Source: Altererythrobacter sp.
GTDB lineage: Bacteria > Pseudomonadota > Alphaproteobacteria > Sphingomonadales > Sphingomonadaceae
Direction of reading: 5' to 3'
NCBI GenBank assembly: GCA_031178065.1
Contig: JAPSJS010000001.1
Span: forward strand, 62,001-126,000
Length of the DNA: 64,000 nucleotides
The notes under the pieces are model-generated. The model made no database searches. It had not been told where the DNA came from and saw only the letters and a list, made by a program, of their open reading frames with translations. Positions 42,397 to 51,801 of the stretch are shown one piece after another. A program made the translations under genes and the position numbers. Numbering within the stretch: the stretch's first letter is position 1; every line of letters begins with the position of its first letter.

Positions 42397-43939
42397 ATGT
42401 CCGAAATCCACGAGCTGACACCCGTTATCGTCGGGGTCGGGCAAGCCTCGGAGCGTCCCCAGGACCCGGGCTATCGCGTGCTGTCCTACATGGATCTGGC
42501 CGGCGAAGCGCTGAAAACCGCGCTTGCCGACACCCGTGCCGCCGGCGACGCGGCGCGTGCGATCGATACGATCGGCGCAATTCGCCAGTTCGAAATCTCG
42601 CGCCCCGATGCGAAGACGCCGTTCGGCCGGGCGGACAATCCGCCGCGCGCGATCGGGCGCCGGGTCGGTGCCGACCCGCGGCGCGCCATTCTCGAGACGA
42701 CCGGCGGGCAGACCAACCAGAAGCTGGTCGGCGAGTTCGCCTCCGCCATCGCTCGCGGCGAAAGCGAGATGGCGGCGATCGTCGGCGCGGAGGCGATCTC
42801 GACCGTGCGCGCGCTGCTCGGCGCCGGCGAGACGCGCGACTGGTCGGAAGAGGTCGGCGGCGCGCTGGAGGATCGCGGCTACGGGCTGGAGGGCATGTTC
42901 GATGCCGAACTGCTCCAGCACGGTGCGATCGGCGCGATCGCGCACTACGCGCTGTTCGAGAATGCAAGGCGCGCGCGGCTTGGGCATTCGCTCGACGCCT
43001 ACCGGACGGAGATCGGCGAGCTCTTCGCCCCGTTCACCGAAGTGGCCGCGGCCAATCCGCACGCCGCCTCGCGCGAGGTGCGCAGCGCTGCCGAGCTGGC
43101 GCGCGTGACCCCGCGCAACCGGATCGTGGCCGAGCCCTACGCACGGATGACGGTCGCGCGCGACCAGGTGAACCAGGCGGCCGCGATCGTGATCGCATCG
43201 GCCGGCAAGGCGCGCGCGCTGGGAATTCCCGAGGACGTGGGTCCATATCCATGCGGTCGCCGACGCGAAGGAACTGCCGGTGATGGCCCGGCCCGATCTC
43301 TCGCGCAGCCCCGCCTCGATCGCCTCGATCGAGACGGCGCTGGAACGCAGCGGCCGCGCGCTCGGCGATATGACCCTGCTCGACCTCTACAGCTGCTTTG
43401 CGATTCCGGTGTTCAACGTGACCGACCATTTCGGCCTTGCGATCGACGACCCACGCGGGCTGACGCTGACCGGCGGGCTGCCGTTCTTCGGCGGCGCAGG
43501 CAACAACTATTCGGCCCATGCGATCGCGGAGGCGGTGCAGCGCCTGCGGGAGCGGCGGGGCAGCTATGCGCTGGTCGGCGCGAACGGCGGGTTCATGAGC
43601 AAGTATTCGGCCGGCATCTACTCGACCGAGCCCGCCGACTGGTCGGGCGCCGACCGCTGGATCGCGGTTCCCTCGCCTGCCGAGGCCGTGCGCAAGGCGA
43701 AGACCCTGCCCGCACGGCTGACGGTTGAAACCTATACCGTGCTGGAGAGCCGCTCCGGCCCGGTCGCGATCGTGCTCGGGCGCAACGAGGAGGGCGAGCG
43801 TGTAGCGGCGAACGCCGATCTCGCGCACGCCCCGACACGTGCGCTTCTCGAGACTGGCGAGCCCTTCGGCGCGCGACTTGCGCTGTCGGCAGCAGCCGAC
43901 GGACGGTCCATGGCCCGCCACGACGCAGACAACGGGTAG
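42397..43939 (+). pseudogene. Acetyl-CoA acetyltransferase-like (thiolase), frameshifted
   Basis: The N-terminal 280 codons from ATG 42,397 (TPVIVGVGQASERP, GGQTNQKLVGEFASAIARGESE) read as an SCP-x/acetyl-CoA acetyltransferase-type thiolase, ending near GIPED. After about 43,237 the thiolase reading continues in another frame: WVHIHAVADAKELPVMARPD, LDLYSCFAIPVFN, GLPFFGGAGNNYSAHAIAEAV, up to 43,939. One G replaces a codon, i.e. +1 or -2. Read through, the protein would be about 513 residues with an extra C-terminal OB-fold-like domain. A sequencing or assembly error is possible. Confidence 0.75.
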
Positions 43940-44058
43940 GAATGCGCGGCGCATAGACCCGGGCGAGCGTCGCAGCGCCCGATCGTCCCGGTGCGGAGCA
44001 AACGCAGGGTGCGTCTGCAGATCGCGCCCGCAAGCCTTGCAGGCGTTGTTGTATTGAA

Positions 44059-44093
44059 GCCTTCCGGAGCCGGACCAGCCGGCCCCGGAAGGC
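44059..44093. terminator. Long GC hairpin between convergent genes
   Basis: GCCTTCCGG-A-GCCGG, loop ACCA, then GCCGGC-C-CCGGAAGGC: a near-perfect 15 bp stem between the convergent thiolase-like gene and the TonB receptor. No long U-run on either side; on the minus strand TTCAATACAA follows. Bidirectional termination is plausible. Confidence 0.55.
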
Positions 44094-44109
44094 TCCACAG
44101 CGTGCCCCC

Positions 44110-47100
44110 CTAGAACCCCTTGGTCACGCTGAAGCCGATGATGCGCGGATCGAGGGTGAAGACGTTGCTCGTCAGCCCCGTGTCGTCGCTGTTGGTGAAG
44201 AAGTCGGTGATCGGCGTGTCGTTGAACACGTTCTTCACGTAGAGCTGGAAGGCGAGCTGGGACTCGGGACGCTCCAGTGTCACCGCGAGGTTCAGGTTGT
44301 CCCATGCCTTCAGCCGGTCGTATTCGGTGTTGTAGATCCGCGCGTAGCTCTTCGCCTGGCGGTAGTAGTCGCCGCGGAAGGTCAGCTCCCAGTCGTCGTC
44401 TTCCAGGAAGAAGGTGTACTGGGCGCCGAGGTTCATCGTCCAGCGCGGGGCATTGGGCAGCTCGTTGCCGGACAAGTCGGCATAGAAGCCGCGCCCGCCG
44501 TTGGGGGCGCCGCTGCCGCCGTCGGCGATATTGAGGCCCACTGTGTCCGGATTGTAGGGCGCGGACGGATCGTAGGTGAAACCGTAGAAGAGATTGAGCG
44601 GGAGCAGGCCCGGGGCCTCCGGATTGAAGGTACCGGCGCGATTTGAACCCGGGCAAAGCGCGGCAAGCGCGAGATAATGAAACGCCGCCGGGCCCGCGAG
44701 AACCCTTTCCACCAGCGACGTGGGCGCGATGCAGTTGGACGGCACCTGAAGCCATGGACGGAGCAGCATCCAGTCCTCGTCACCCTGGGTGCGGTTCATC
44801 ACGTCGATCGACTGCGACCCGTCGGCCAGCTTCGTTTTGAGATAGCCGAAGTTGGCATCGAGCCTGAAGTTGCGCGAGGGACGCCAGGCCGCTTCGAACT
44901 CGAGCCCCCAGGTCGTCGCATCGAAGTTCTCGTTGTAAGCGATACGGTCGACGATCTGCGAGATCTGGTAGTCGTCGTAATCGTAGTAGAACGCCGTTGC
45001 GTTGAGGATCAGGCGGCCATCGGCGAAGGTGTTCTTCATGCCGATCTCGAACGCGTTGAGGAACTCGGGCCGGAACGTCTGCGGCAGCGGCTGATACTGC
45101 ACGACGTCCGGATTGAAATCGACCCGCGGTGGGTTGGTCCCCCCGCCCTTGTAGCCCCGCGCGAACGACGCATAGATCAGCGTATCGTCGGTGAAATTGA
45201 GCACCGGCTGCCAGTCGAGGACCGCGCGCCCGGTGAACTCACCCCACTTCTGCTCGATATCGGGCAGTGCGGGATAGCCGCTGTTGACGCTGCCGCCGGT
45301 GACGGCGCCGGGGAAGTCCAACTCCGTGCCACCGCCCAAAAGCAACTGACTCGGGATCTGATCGGATACCTTCTTGTCGCGGGTATAGCGGAGGCCGAGC
45401 GTCAGCTTCAGATCATCCGCGACGTTCCAGTACAACTCACCGAATGCCGCCCAGCTCTTGGTCCGGACGCCGTTTTGGCTGAGAAAGTAGTTGTGCCCCT
45501 GATTGTTCAGGCTGCCCATGGGGTTGGGGTCGATGTATACGCATTCGTACCCTTCAAATCCTAGCTCGCAAGGCCTGTCGCCCAATATTCCCGTATTATA
45601 GAAATTCTCTGCCAAAAACGTGAATGTGTTGTTGAAGACGTAGTAATCGTCCCGGGATTTGAAATCCAGGTAGTTTACACCGAGATTGAAGTTGACTGGC
45701 CCATCGAAGTCCGACTGCAAGCGGATTTCCTGCGACCACTGCCGGTTACGCGAACGGCTGAGATCCGCCGATATCATGCGATCCGAGCATCCAAGCTGCG
45801 GGTCGCAAAAGAATCCGCCCGGCGTCGGCCCTGGATCAGCCGCAGTGTCGATCGGATTCCCTAAACTATCAACGAGCGGCTGGGTCGAATCGTTGAAGAT
45901 CGGGTTGGTGACGAATCGGCTATAATCCTGCGTCGAGAAGTAGCGGTCGCGCGAGTAGGCGGTCTGCGACACCAGTGTCAGACCGTCCGCCGGCTCGAAC
46001 TCCAGATTAAGCTGCACCACGTCGTTCTTGGCGCGGAAACGAGGATCGTAGCTGGTCGAGATTTCTCGCAGATTGCGGGACTGCGTCACGCCTTCATAGG
46101 GATCCCCTGGGAGGATCATACCTACCGGTGCCCCGGCGCCGCCGCCCGGAAGCGGTTCGTAACCGAGAGGACGGAGTTCGCTTGCGAGAAGAATATATGC
46201 GAGGCTGTAGCCATTCGGCACGCCGTACGCACCATCGTCATAAAGCGAGCCCGGCAAGCACCCCTGGCTCATCCGTCCGCGCATCTTGGGATCGGTGATC
46301 GCGATGTCGCCGACCATCTCGGGCCCCGGATCGGTGTGGCAGAGCTGCTTGCCGGTGCGCGAGCGGTTGTCGTCTTCCTCGAAATGCTGCCAGATCACGT
46401 TGGCGCGGAAGCGGTCGCTCGGTTCCCATTCCGCGATCGCGCGGGTCGACCACAGGTCGCGGCCGTTCACGCGGTTCTGGGTGAAGGTGTTGTAGTCGAA
46501 CCCGTCGCGCTTGGTCCACTGGCCGGCGACGCGCACCCCGAAAGTATCGCCCAGCGGCACGTTGAGCATGCCGTTCAGCCGGCGGGTGGAATAGCTGCCC
46601 ACCTCGGCCTTGACCGAGCCTTCCAGTTCATCGGTCGGCAGCGCCGGGATCAGGTTGACCACGCCCGCCGTGGCGTTGCGGCCGTAGAGCGTGCCCTGCG
46701 GCCCGCGCAGCACCTCGATCCGCGCCATGTCGAAGAATTCCGACTCGAACAGGCGGTTGCGCGCCAGCGCGGTGTTGTTGAAGCTGACCGCGACCGCGGG
46801 ATCGCTCGCCGCCGAGATCGCCTTGGTCCCGACCCCGCGGATCGAGAAGTTGTACATGCTGAAGTTGCTTTTGGAGAAGTTGACGTTGGGCACGGCGCGC
46901 AGCAGTTCGGCGCCGGTTTCGATCTTGTAGTCGTCGAGCCCCTCGCCGGAAATCGCGGTGACGGCGATTGGCACGTCCTGGATCGATTCCTCGCGCTTCT
47001 GCGCGGTGACGATGATGACCGCGCCGTCGGCCGTCACCCCGCTCGCGGTCTCGGGGGTCTGCCCCTCGTCATCGACATCCTGCGCCAAGGCCGGCGATAC

Positions 47101-47160
47101 GCCCGCTGCGACCAAGGCCAAGGTGCTGCATGCGCAAAGACAACTACGGGCGATCCCCAT
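44110..47160 (-). CDS. TonB-dependent outer-membrane receptor, substrate unknown
   Basis: A 1016-residue receptor from ATG 47,160 with GAGAGGG just upstream. A signal peptide (CSTLALVAAGVSPALA) precedes a plug domain (IIVTAQKREESIQDVPIAVTAISGEGL, IRGVGTKAI, EVLRGPQGTLYGRNATAGVVNLI) and a 22-strand barrel ending VTKGF. Several loop Cys residues may form disulfides. Substrate unassigned; the flanking genes are a thiolase-like gene and the GlcNAc cluster, from which it is separated by a terminator and own operator. Large size is usual for sphingomonads. Confidence 0.9.
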   Translation of the reverse strand: MGIARSCLCACSTLALVAAGVSPALAQDVDDEGQTPETASGVTADGAVIIVTAQKREESIQDVPIAVTAISGEGLDDYKIETGAELLRAVPNVNFSKSNFSMYNFSIRGVGTKAISAASDPAVAVSFNNTALARNRLFESEFFDMARIEVLRGPQGTLYGRNATAGVVNLIPALPTDELEGSVKAEVGSYSTRRLNGMLNVPLGDTFGVRVAGQWTKRDGFDYNTFTQNRVNGRDLWSTRAIAEWEPSDRFRANVIWQHFEEDDNRSRTGKQLCHTDPGPEMVGDIAITDPKMRGRMSQGCLPGSLYDDGAYGVPNGYSLAYILLASELRPLGYEPLPGGGAGAPVGMILPGDPYEGVTQSRNLREISTSYDPRFRAKNDVVQLNLEFEPADGLTLVSQTAYSRDRYFSTQDYSRFVTNPIFNDSTQPLVDSLGNPIDTAADPGPTPGGFFCDPQLGCSDRMISADLSRSRNRQWSQEIRLQSDFDGPVNFNLGVNYLDFKSRDDYYVFNNTFTFLAENFYNTGILGDRPCELGFEGYECVYIDPNPMGSLNNQGHNYFLSQNGVRTKSWAAFGELYWNVADDLKLTLGLRYTRDKKVSDQIPSQLLLGGGTELDFPGAVTGGSVNSGYPALPDIEQKWGEFTGRAVLDWQPVLNFTDDTLIYASFARGYKGGGTNPPRVDFNPDVVQYQPLPQTFRPEFLNAFEIGMKNTFADGRLILNATAFYYDYDDYQISQIVDRIAYNENFDATTWGLEFEAAWRPSRNFRLDANFGYLKTKLADGSQSIDVMNRTQGDEDWMLLRPWLQVPSNCIAPTSLVERVLAGPAAFHYLALAALCPGSNRAGTFNPEAPGLLPLNLFYGFTYDPSAPYNPDTVGLNIADGGSGAPNGGRGFYADLSGNELPNAPRWTMNLGAQYTFFLEDDDWELTFRGDYYRQAKSYARIYNTEYDRLKAWDNLNLAVTLERPESQLAFQLYVKNVFNDTPITDFFTNSDDTGLTSNVFTLDPRIIGFSVTKGF

Positions 47161-47231
47161 ATTCCCTCTCCCCATTTTGTCGCGGATCTTGATGACCCGT
47201 CGCTCAAATCCGATGTCGCTTCTAGCGTAAC

Positions 47232-47248
47232 TGACATTGATGTCAATG
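47232..47248. promoter_or_regulatory. Overlapping palindromes upstream of TonB receptor
   Basis: TGACAT-TG-ATGTCA (47,232-47,245) and CATTGA-TG-TCAATG (47,235-47,248) overlap, and the minus strand contains TTGACA within them. A repressor or activator site for the receptor gene is likely. No regulator lies directly adjacent. Confidence 0.5.
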
Positions 47249-47445
47249 TTAACGGACGTTCATACACGCAGCTTGATCCATTTCGGCGGAAACTGCGCAG
47301 TTTGTCGGCCTGTTCGCGTGCGACTTGTCGCGTGATTCGAAGTCCCCTTTACCCCCGATGCAGCGGCATCGTGGGCACGCTCTGCAACGCTCGCAGCGGA
47401 CTTACGCCAGGCCGGCCATCGTGTCAGGGAAAGTGGGTCGGGAAC

Positions 47446-47473
47446 GGTGCCGCTTCGGCGGCAAAGCGGCACC
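47446..47473 (-). terminator. Terminator-like hairpin after nagE
   Basis: On the minus strand a perfect 10 bp stem GGTGCCGCTT/AAGCGGCACC, 8-base loop, starts at the last base of the nagE stop codon. No U-run follows. It separates the GlcNAc operon end from the receptor promoter; the remaining ~180 bp up to 47,231 shows no gene. Confidence 0.6.
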
Positions 47474-49182
47474 TAGACTGCCGGCGGGTCTTCGGTGACG
47501 AGAATGTGGAACAGGCCGCCGCCCGCGTCGTGAACGTGGCGGATCTCGGGCCTTGAGCGCAGGGCCAGAACGTCGATCACGGCGGGTTCGGCGAGGCGAA
47601 CCATGATGCGTCCCGGGGCCTGTGCCATGTCGACGACGTTGGCCGTTCCGCCGAGGAATTCGTACAGGTCCGGCGAGGCGGGATGCGGTGCGTGCGGCGG
47701 CGATGGCGCGGCTGGTGCCGCCATATCCTCGAGGGAGCGGTGTCCCGCTTTGCCGATCTCGGCGCAGAGCAGTTCCGCCGTCGGCCCCACGATCACCTGA
47801 AGCGTATCGGCGGTCGGCCGAATCGTGCCTCTGGCGCCGAGCGCCGTGAGCGCGGCATGGTCGACGCGCTCGGGATCGCGGAGGATCAGCCGCAGCCGCG
47901 TGGTGCATGCGCCGAGCTGAACGATGTTGGCGGCCCCGCCCAGCGCCTCCAGCCAGGCATGGCCCCTGGCGCCCTCGCCGGCTTGCATGTCGGCAGACGG
48001 CGCGGGGGTCGCTTCGGCGCCGCGCCCAGGCGTCGCGAGGTCGAAGCGCCGGATCACGAAGCTGAAGGCGAAGTAGTAGATCGCGAAATAGACCAGCCCG
48101 ACCGGCAGGAGCAGCAGCGGGTTGGTGGCGATGCCGTAGTTGAGAACGTAGTCGATCAGCCCGGCGGAGAAGCCGAAGCCGAGCTTGACCTGGAGAAGGT
48201 CCATCACGACCATCGACAGCCCGGTCAGCACCGCGTGGACGAGGTAGAGCAGCGGGGCGAGGAAGATGAAGGTGAATTCGATCGGCTCGGTGATCCCGGT
48301 GAGCGCGGAGGTCAGCGCCATCGAGAAATAGAGGCCCGCGACCTCCTTGCGCCGGGCCGGCGGGGCGGCGCGGTACATCGCGAGGCAGGCGGCGGGCATG
48401 CCGAACATCATCACCGGAAAGAACCCGGCCATGAAGCCGCCGGCGGTGGGATCGCCGGCGAAGAACCGCCTGAGATCGCCGGTCGTGCCCTCGAAATCGC
48501 CGATCACGAACCAGGCCACGTTGTTGAGGATGTGGTGCAGCCCGGTGACGATCAGCAGCCGGTTGAGCGCGCCGTAGAGGAACAGGCCGATCTCGCCCGC
48601 GCCGACGATCGCGCGGCTGGCGTGGTCCATCGCGCTTTCGGTCTCCTGCCAGAACTCGCCGAACAGGAAGCCGAGCGCGAGCCCCGCCGCGCCGCTGACG
48701 ATGGGGACGAAGCGGCGGCCGCCGAAGAAGGCGAGGAATTCGGGCAGGCGAATGTCCGAATAGCGGTTGAACAGCATGCCCGAGAGAATGCCGCACAGGA
48801 TTCCCATGGGGACGCCGAGCTTGGCCATGGCCGCGTCGCGGTAGTCGGCGAGGGCGCGGGTGACCTCCTCGGCAGTTCCTCCGTCGAGCGTCCCGGGCGG
48901 CAGGTCGATCAGCATCTTCGCGCTGTTGGTGGCGACGAGAAAGGCGACGAGCCCGGCAAGTCCCGCGGCGCCGTGGTTGTCGCGCGCGAAACCGATCGCG
49001 ACGCCGACCGCGAAGATGATCCCCAGATGCGCGAAGATCGCCTCGCCGGCGGCGGAGATGAAGCCGATGTCGAGCAGGTCGGGCTGGCCGAGGCGCAGCA
49101 GCAGCCCGGCGATCGGCAGCACCGCGATCGGCAACATCAGCGACCGGCCGAGCTGCTGGATGCCTGCAAACAGCCGCCTCAT
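47473..49182 (-). CDS. nagE: PTS N-acetylglucosamine transporter EIICB (NagE-like)
   Basis: A 569-residue membrane protein from ATG 49,182 with GGAGGG upstream. The EIIC domain (residues 1-385, HHILNNVAW and TEPIEFTF motifs) is followed by an EIIB domain (residues 410-480) with phospho-Cys426 in LGACTTRL. A second EIIB-like domain (506-566, FLGGTANVVDMAQ) aligns to it but has Ala522 in place of the Cys. It imports and phosphorylates GlcNAc using the fused EIIA-HPr-EI protein upstream (ATGA overlap). The EIIA domain is missing here and supplied in that fusion. Confidence 0.92.
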   Translation of the reverse strand: MRRLFAGIQQLGRSLMLPIAVLPIAGLLLRLGQPDLLDIGFISAAGEAIFAHLGIIFAVGVAIGFARDNHGAAGLAGLVAFLVATNSAKMLIDLPPGTLDGGTAEEVTRALADYRDAAMAKLGVPMGILCGILSGMLFNRYSDIRLPEFLAFFGGRRFVPIVSGAAGLALGFLFGEFWQETESAMDHASRAIVGAGEIGLFLYGALNRLLIVTGLHHILNNVAWFVIGDFEGTTGDLRRFFAGDPTAGGFMAGFFPVMMFGMPAACLAMYRAAPPARRKEVAGLYFSMALTSALTGITEPIEFTFIFLAPLLYLVHAVLTGLSMVVMDLLQVKLGFGFSAGLIDYVLNYGIATNPLLLLPVGLVYFAIYYFAFSFVIRRFDLATPGRGAEATPAPSADMQAGEGARGHAWLEALGGAANIVQLGACTTRLRLILRDPERVDHAALTALGARGTIRPTADTLQVIVGPTAELLCAEIGKAGHRSLEDMAAPAAPSPPHAPHPASPDLYEFLGGTANVVDMAQAPGRIMVRLAEPAVIDVLALRSRPEIRHVHDAGGGLFHILVTEDPPAV

Positions 49183-51746
49183 TCCGCCCTCCCCAGGAGC
49201 CGGCCAAGCTCGCCGCGTGCCTCTTCCGCCGAAGCGGCGGCCAACGCCGCTTCGGCAGCGGCATGGCATTGGCCGAGCGTGAGCGCGGAGAGCCACTGCT
49301 TGACTTCCGGCACGCGCGCGGCGCTGACCGACAGCTCGCGCGCGCCGAGGCCGATCAGGACCGCCGCTGCCAGCGGATCGCCGGCCGCGCCGCCGCAGAT
49401 GCCCAGCGGCCGGCCGTGTGCCCGGCAGCCCTCGGCCGCGAACCCGACGAGACGCGTCACTGCCGGATGCAGCGCGTCCAGGTCGCGCGCGAGTTCGGAA
49501 TTGGTGCGGTCCGCCGCGAGCGTATATTGCGTGAGGTCGTTGGTGCCGACCGACAGGAAGTCGGCCTCCCGCGCGAGCGTGCCGGCGATGAGCGCCGAGG
49601 CGGGCGTTTCCACCATGGCCCCCAGCCTGACCGGCGCTGCATGCCCGGTCTCCGCGAGAACGCCATCGAGCATGGCGCGCAATCGCGCGAACTCGCCGGC
49701 GGAGGACACCATCGGCGCCATGATGTGTGCGGTGCGCGCGCCCGCCGCGCGCAGGATCGCGCGCATCTGCCCGGCGAGCAGCTCGGGATAGCGCAGACCG
49801 ACCCGTATCCCGCGCACGCCGAGCGCCGGGTTGTCTTCCTTTGCGAGCGGCAGATAGGGCGCGGGCTTGTCGGCCCCGATGTCGAGCGTGCGGATGATGA
49901 CCGGCCGATCGCCGAAGCGCTCGATGATCGCGGCATAGATTTCCGCCTGCTCCGCCTCGCTCGGCGGCTCGGCGCGGTCGAGGAACAGAAACTCGGTGCG
50001 CAGGAGGCCGGAGCCTTCGGCACCCAGCCGAACGGCCTCCTCGGCGTCGGCAATGCTGCCGATGTTGGCGAAGACCTCGATCCGTTCGCCGCTGGCAAGC
50101 CGGGCTTCGCGCTGCGCCGTCGCAAGCGCGGCGCGGTAGCTCGCTTCGCGCTGCGCCAGATGCTCCCGCAGCCCCTCGGCTTCACCTTCCGCCATGGCAT
50201 GACGCAGCGTTCCCGCATCGCCGTCGAGATAGACGAGTTCACCCTCCTCGACCCGGCACAGCGGCTCGCCGAATGCGACCGCCATCGGAATGCCCGCCGA
50301 TGCCGCAAGAATCGCCAGATGCGAGGTCGGCCCGCCGGCGAGGGTGGCGATGCCGGCCACGCCCGCAGCCTTGAGCGGCTTGAGATCGGATGGGTAGAGA
50401 TCGCTCGCGATGACGACCGCGCCCGCCGGCGCCATGGCTTCGCTGTCTCTGCCGAGCAGGATCCGCAGCACGCGCTGTTCGAGATCGAGGAGATCATCGG
50501 CGCGCTCGGCAAGTCGCGCGTCGGACAGGGCGCGGAGAGCCTCGGCTTCGCGCTGCATGACGGCCTGCCAGGCACCGGCGGCGCTCGCCCCGGCGTCGAT
50601 CTGCGCTCCCGCCGCGGCAACCAGCTCCTCATCGTCGAGGATCGCCAGTTGCGCGGCGGCGATAGCTGCACCGGCGCTATCGTCTTCGTCCGCGAGCCGG
50701 CCGCGAAGCACCGCGAGGGCACCGCCGAGCCGCGCCCTTTCGGCCGGCGGACTCTCGGCATTGCCGGTGACTTCGATGCGCGAGCGATGAACGTAGTAGG
50801 CCGGCCCGATCGCCTTGCCCGGCGCGGCCGCGACGCCCCACAGCAGGCCCGGCTCCGCGGACCGGGCGGGATCGGCACGGCGCAGGACGACGGGCTGCTG
50901 CGGCGCTTGCGGAGCCTCGCTTCGTCCGGCGATCTCGTCCCCCGCCCCGCGTTCGATCAGGGCGGCGATGGCCTCGGCCGCGGCTTCGGCTTGCTCGCCG
51001 CGCGCCTCGATCTCGACCCGCGCGCCCAGAGTCGCGCCGAGCTTCATCAGACCCACGGTGCTCGCCGCGGCCGCGATGCGCCCGTCGATGCTGAGCGTGA
51101 CCGTAGCGCGCCAGCGACGCGCCTCACCGGCAATGGCCGCGCAGGGACGCGCGTGGAGCCCGTGCGGGAGCGGCAGGATCACCTCGCGCGTCGCCACGGG
51201 CCCGTTCTCGACGCGCCGATTGCCGCTCGCGCCGCCAGCTCCCGCGCGGTGTAGCACGAACAGTTCGGCCCCGGCTTCGACCAGGCCGTCGAGGTCGGAG
51301 CGGAGGCTGAGCGACCAGCCGCCCGCCTCGACCAGCACAATCGGTGTCGCGGCGCTCTTTCCGGCGGCCACGAGAGCCTCCAGATCAACCCGCAGCAGCG
51401 GATCGCCCGTCTCCACGCGGTCGCCCACCGCGACCAGAGGTCCGAAGGGTTCGCCTTTCAGGGAGACGGTGTCGATCCCGCAATGGATCAGGATCTGCGC
51501 CCCATTGCCGCAGTCGAGCGTGACCGCATGGCGCTCCCCCGCGACCGCGGCCACTTCGCCGGCGCAGGGCGCGCGGATCAGGTCGTCGAGCAGTTCGAGC
51601 GTTACCCCGGGACCGAGCGCGCCGCTAGCGAAGGCCGGATCGGGCGTCGCTTCGAGCGGCAGGAGCCAGCCCTTCGCCGGCGCGTGGACCTGCAGCCTCA
51701 CGAATTCGGCCGCCGATCCGCCACGCGCCACACCTATCTCCATCAT
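49179..51746 (-). CDS. Fused PTS protein EIIA(Glc)-HPr-EI
   Basis: An 855-residue fusion. EIIA has His88 in ILIHCGIDTVSL; HPr has PLPHGLHARPCAA; enzyme I has GGPTSHLAILAASAGIP with the phospho-His, and C-terminal PEP-binding signatures (LRTEFLFLDR, GTNDLTQYTLAADR, GICGGAAGD). It relays phosphate from PEP to NagE. ATG 51,746 or 51,743. Such fusions in alphaproteobacterial nag clusters give a self-contained PTS route for GlcNAc. Confidence 0.93.
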   Translation of the reverse strand: MMEIGVARGGSAAEFVRLQVHAPAKGWLLPLEATPDPAFASGALGPGVTLELLDDLIRAPCAGEVAAVAGERHAVTLDCGNGAQILIHCGIDTVSLKGEPFGPLVAVGDRVETGDPLLRVDLEALVAAGKSAATPIVLVEAGGWSLSLRSDLDGLVEAGAELFVLHRAGAGGASGNRRVENGPVATREVILPLPHGLHARPCAAIAGEARRWRATVTLSIDGRIAAAASTVGLMKLGATLGARVEIEARGEQAEAAAEAIAALIERGAGDEIAGRSEAPQAPQQPVVLRRADPARSAEPGLLWGVAAAPGKAIGPAYYVHRSRIEVTGNAESPPAERARLGGALAVLRGRLADEDDSAGAAIAAAQLAILDDEELVAAAGAQIDAGASAAGAWQAVMQREAEALRALSDARLAERADDLLDLEQRVLRILLGRDSEAMAPAGAVVIASDLYPSDLKPLKAAGVAGIATLAGGPTSHLAILAASAGIPMAVAFGEPLCRVEEGELVYLDGDAGTLRHAMAEGEAEGLREHLAQREASYRAALATAQREARLASGERIEVFANIGSIADAEEAVRLGAEGSGLLRTEFLFLDRAEPPSEAEQAEIYAAIIERFGDRPVIIRTLDIGADKPAPYLPLAKEDNPALGVRGIRVGLRYPELLAGQMRAILRAAGARTAHIMAPMVSSAGEFARLRAMLDGVLAETGHAAPVRLGAMVETPASALIAGTLAREADFLSVGTNDLTQYTLAADRTNSELARDLDALHPAVTRLVGFAAEGCRAHGRPLGICGGAAGDPLAAAVLIGLGARELSVSAARVPEVKQWLSALTLGQCHAAAEAALAAASAEEARGELGRLLGRAE

Positions 51747-51801
51747 GCTCGACCCCAGCGGATCCCCGCGAAGCTTTGCGATCCGCGGGAAACCCAGCCC
51801 G

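Noticed and set aside
42397-43728. Intact 443-residue thiolase
   Set aside because: The end of that frame is Arg/Pro-rich nonsense, while the conserved thiolase C-terminus is in another frame.
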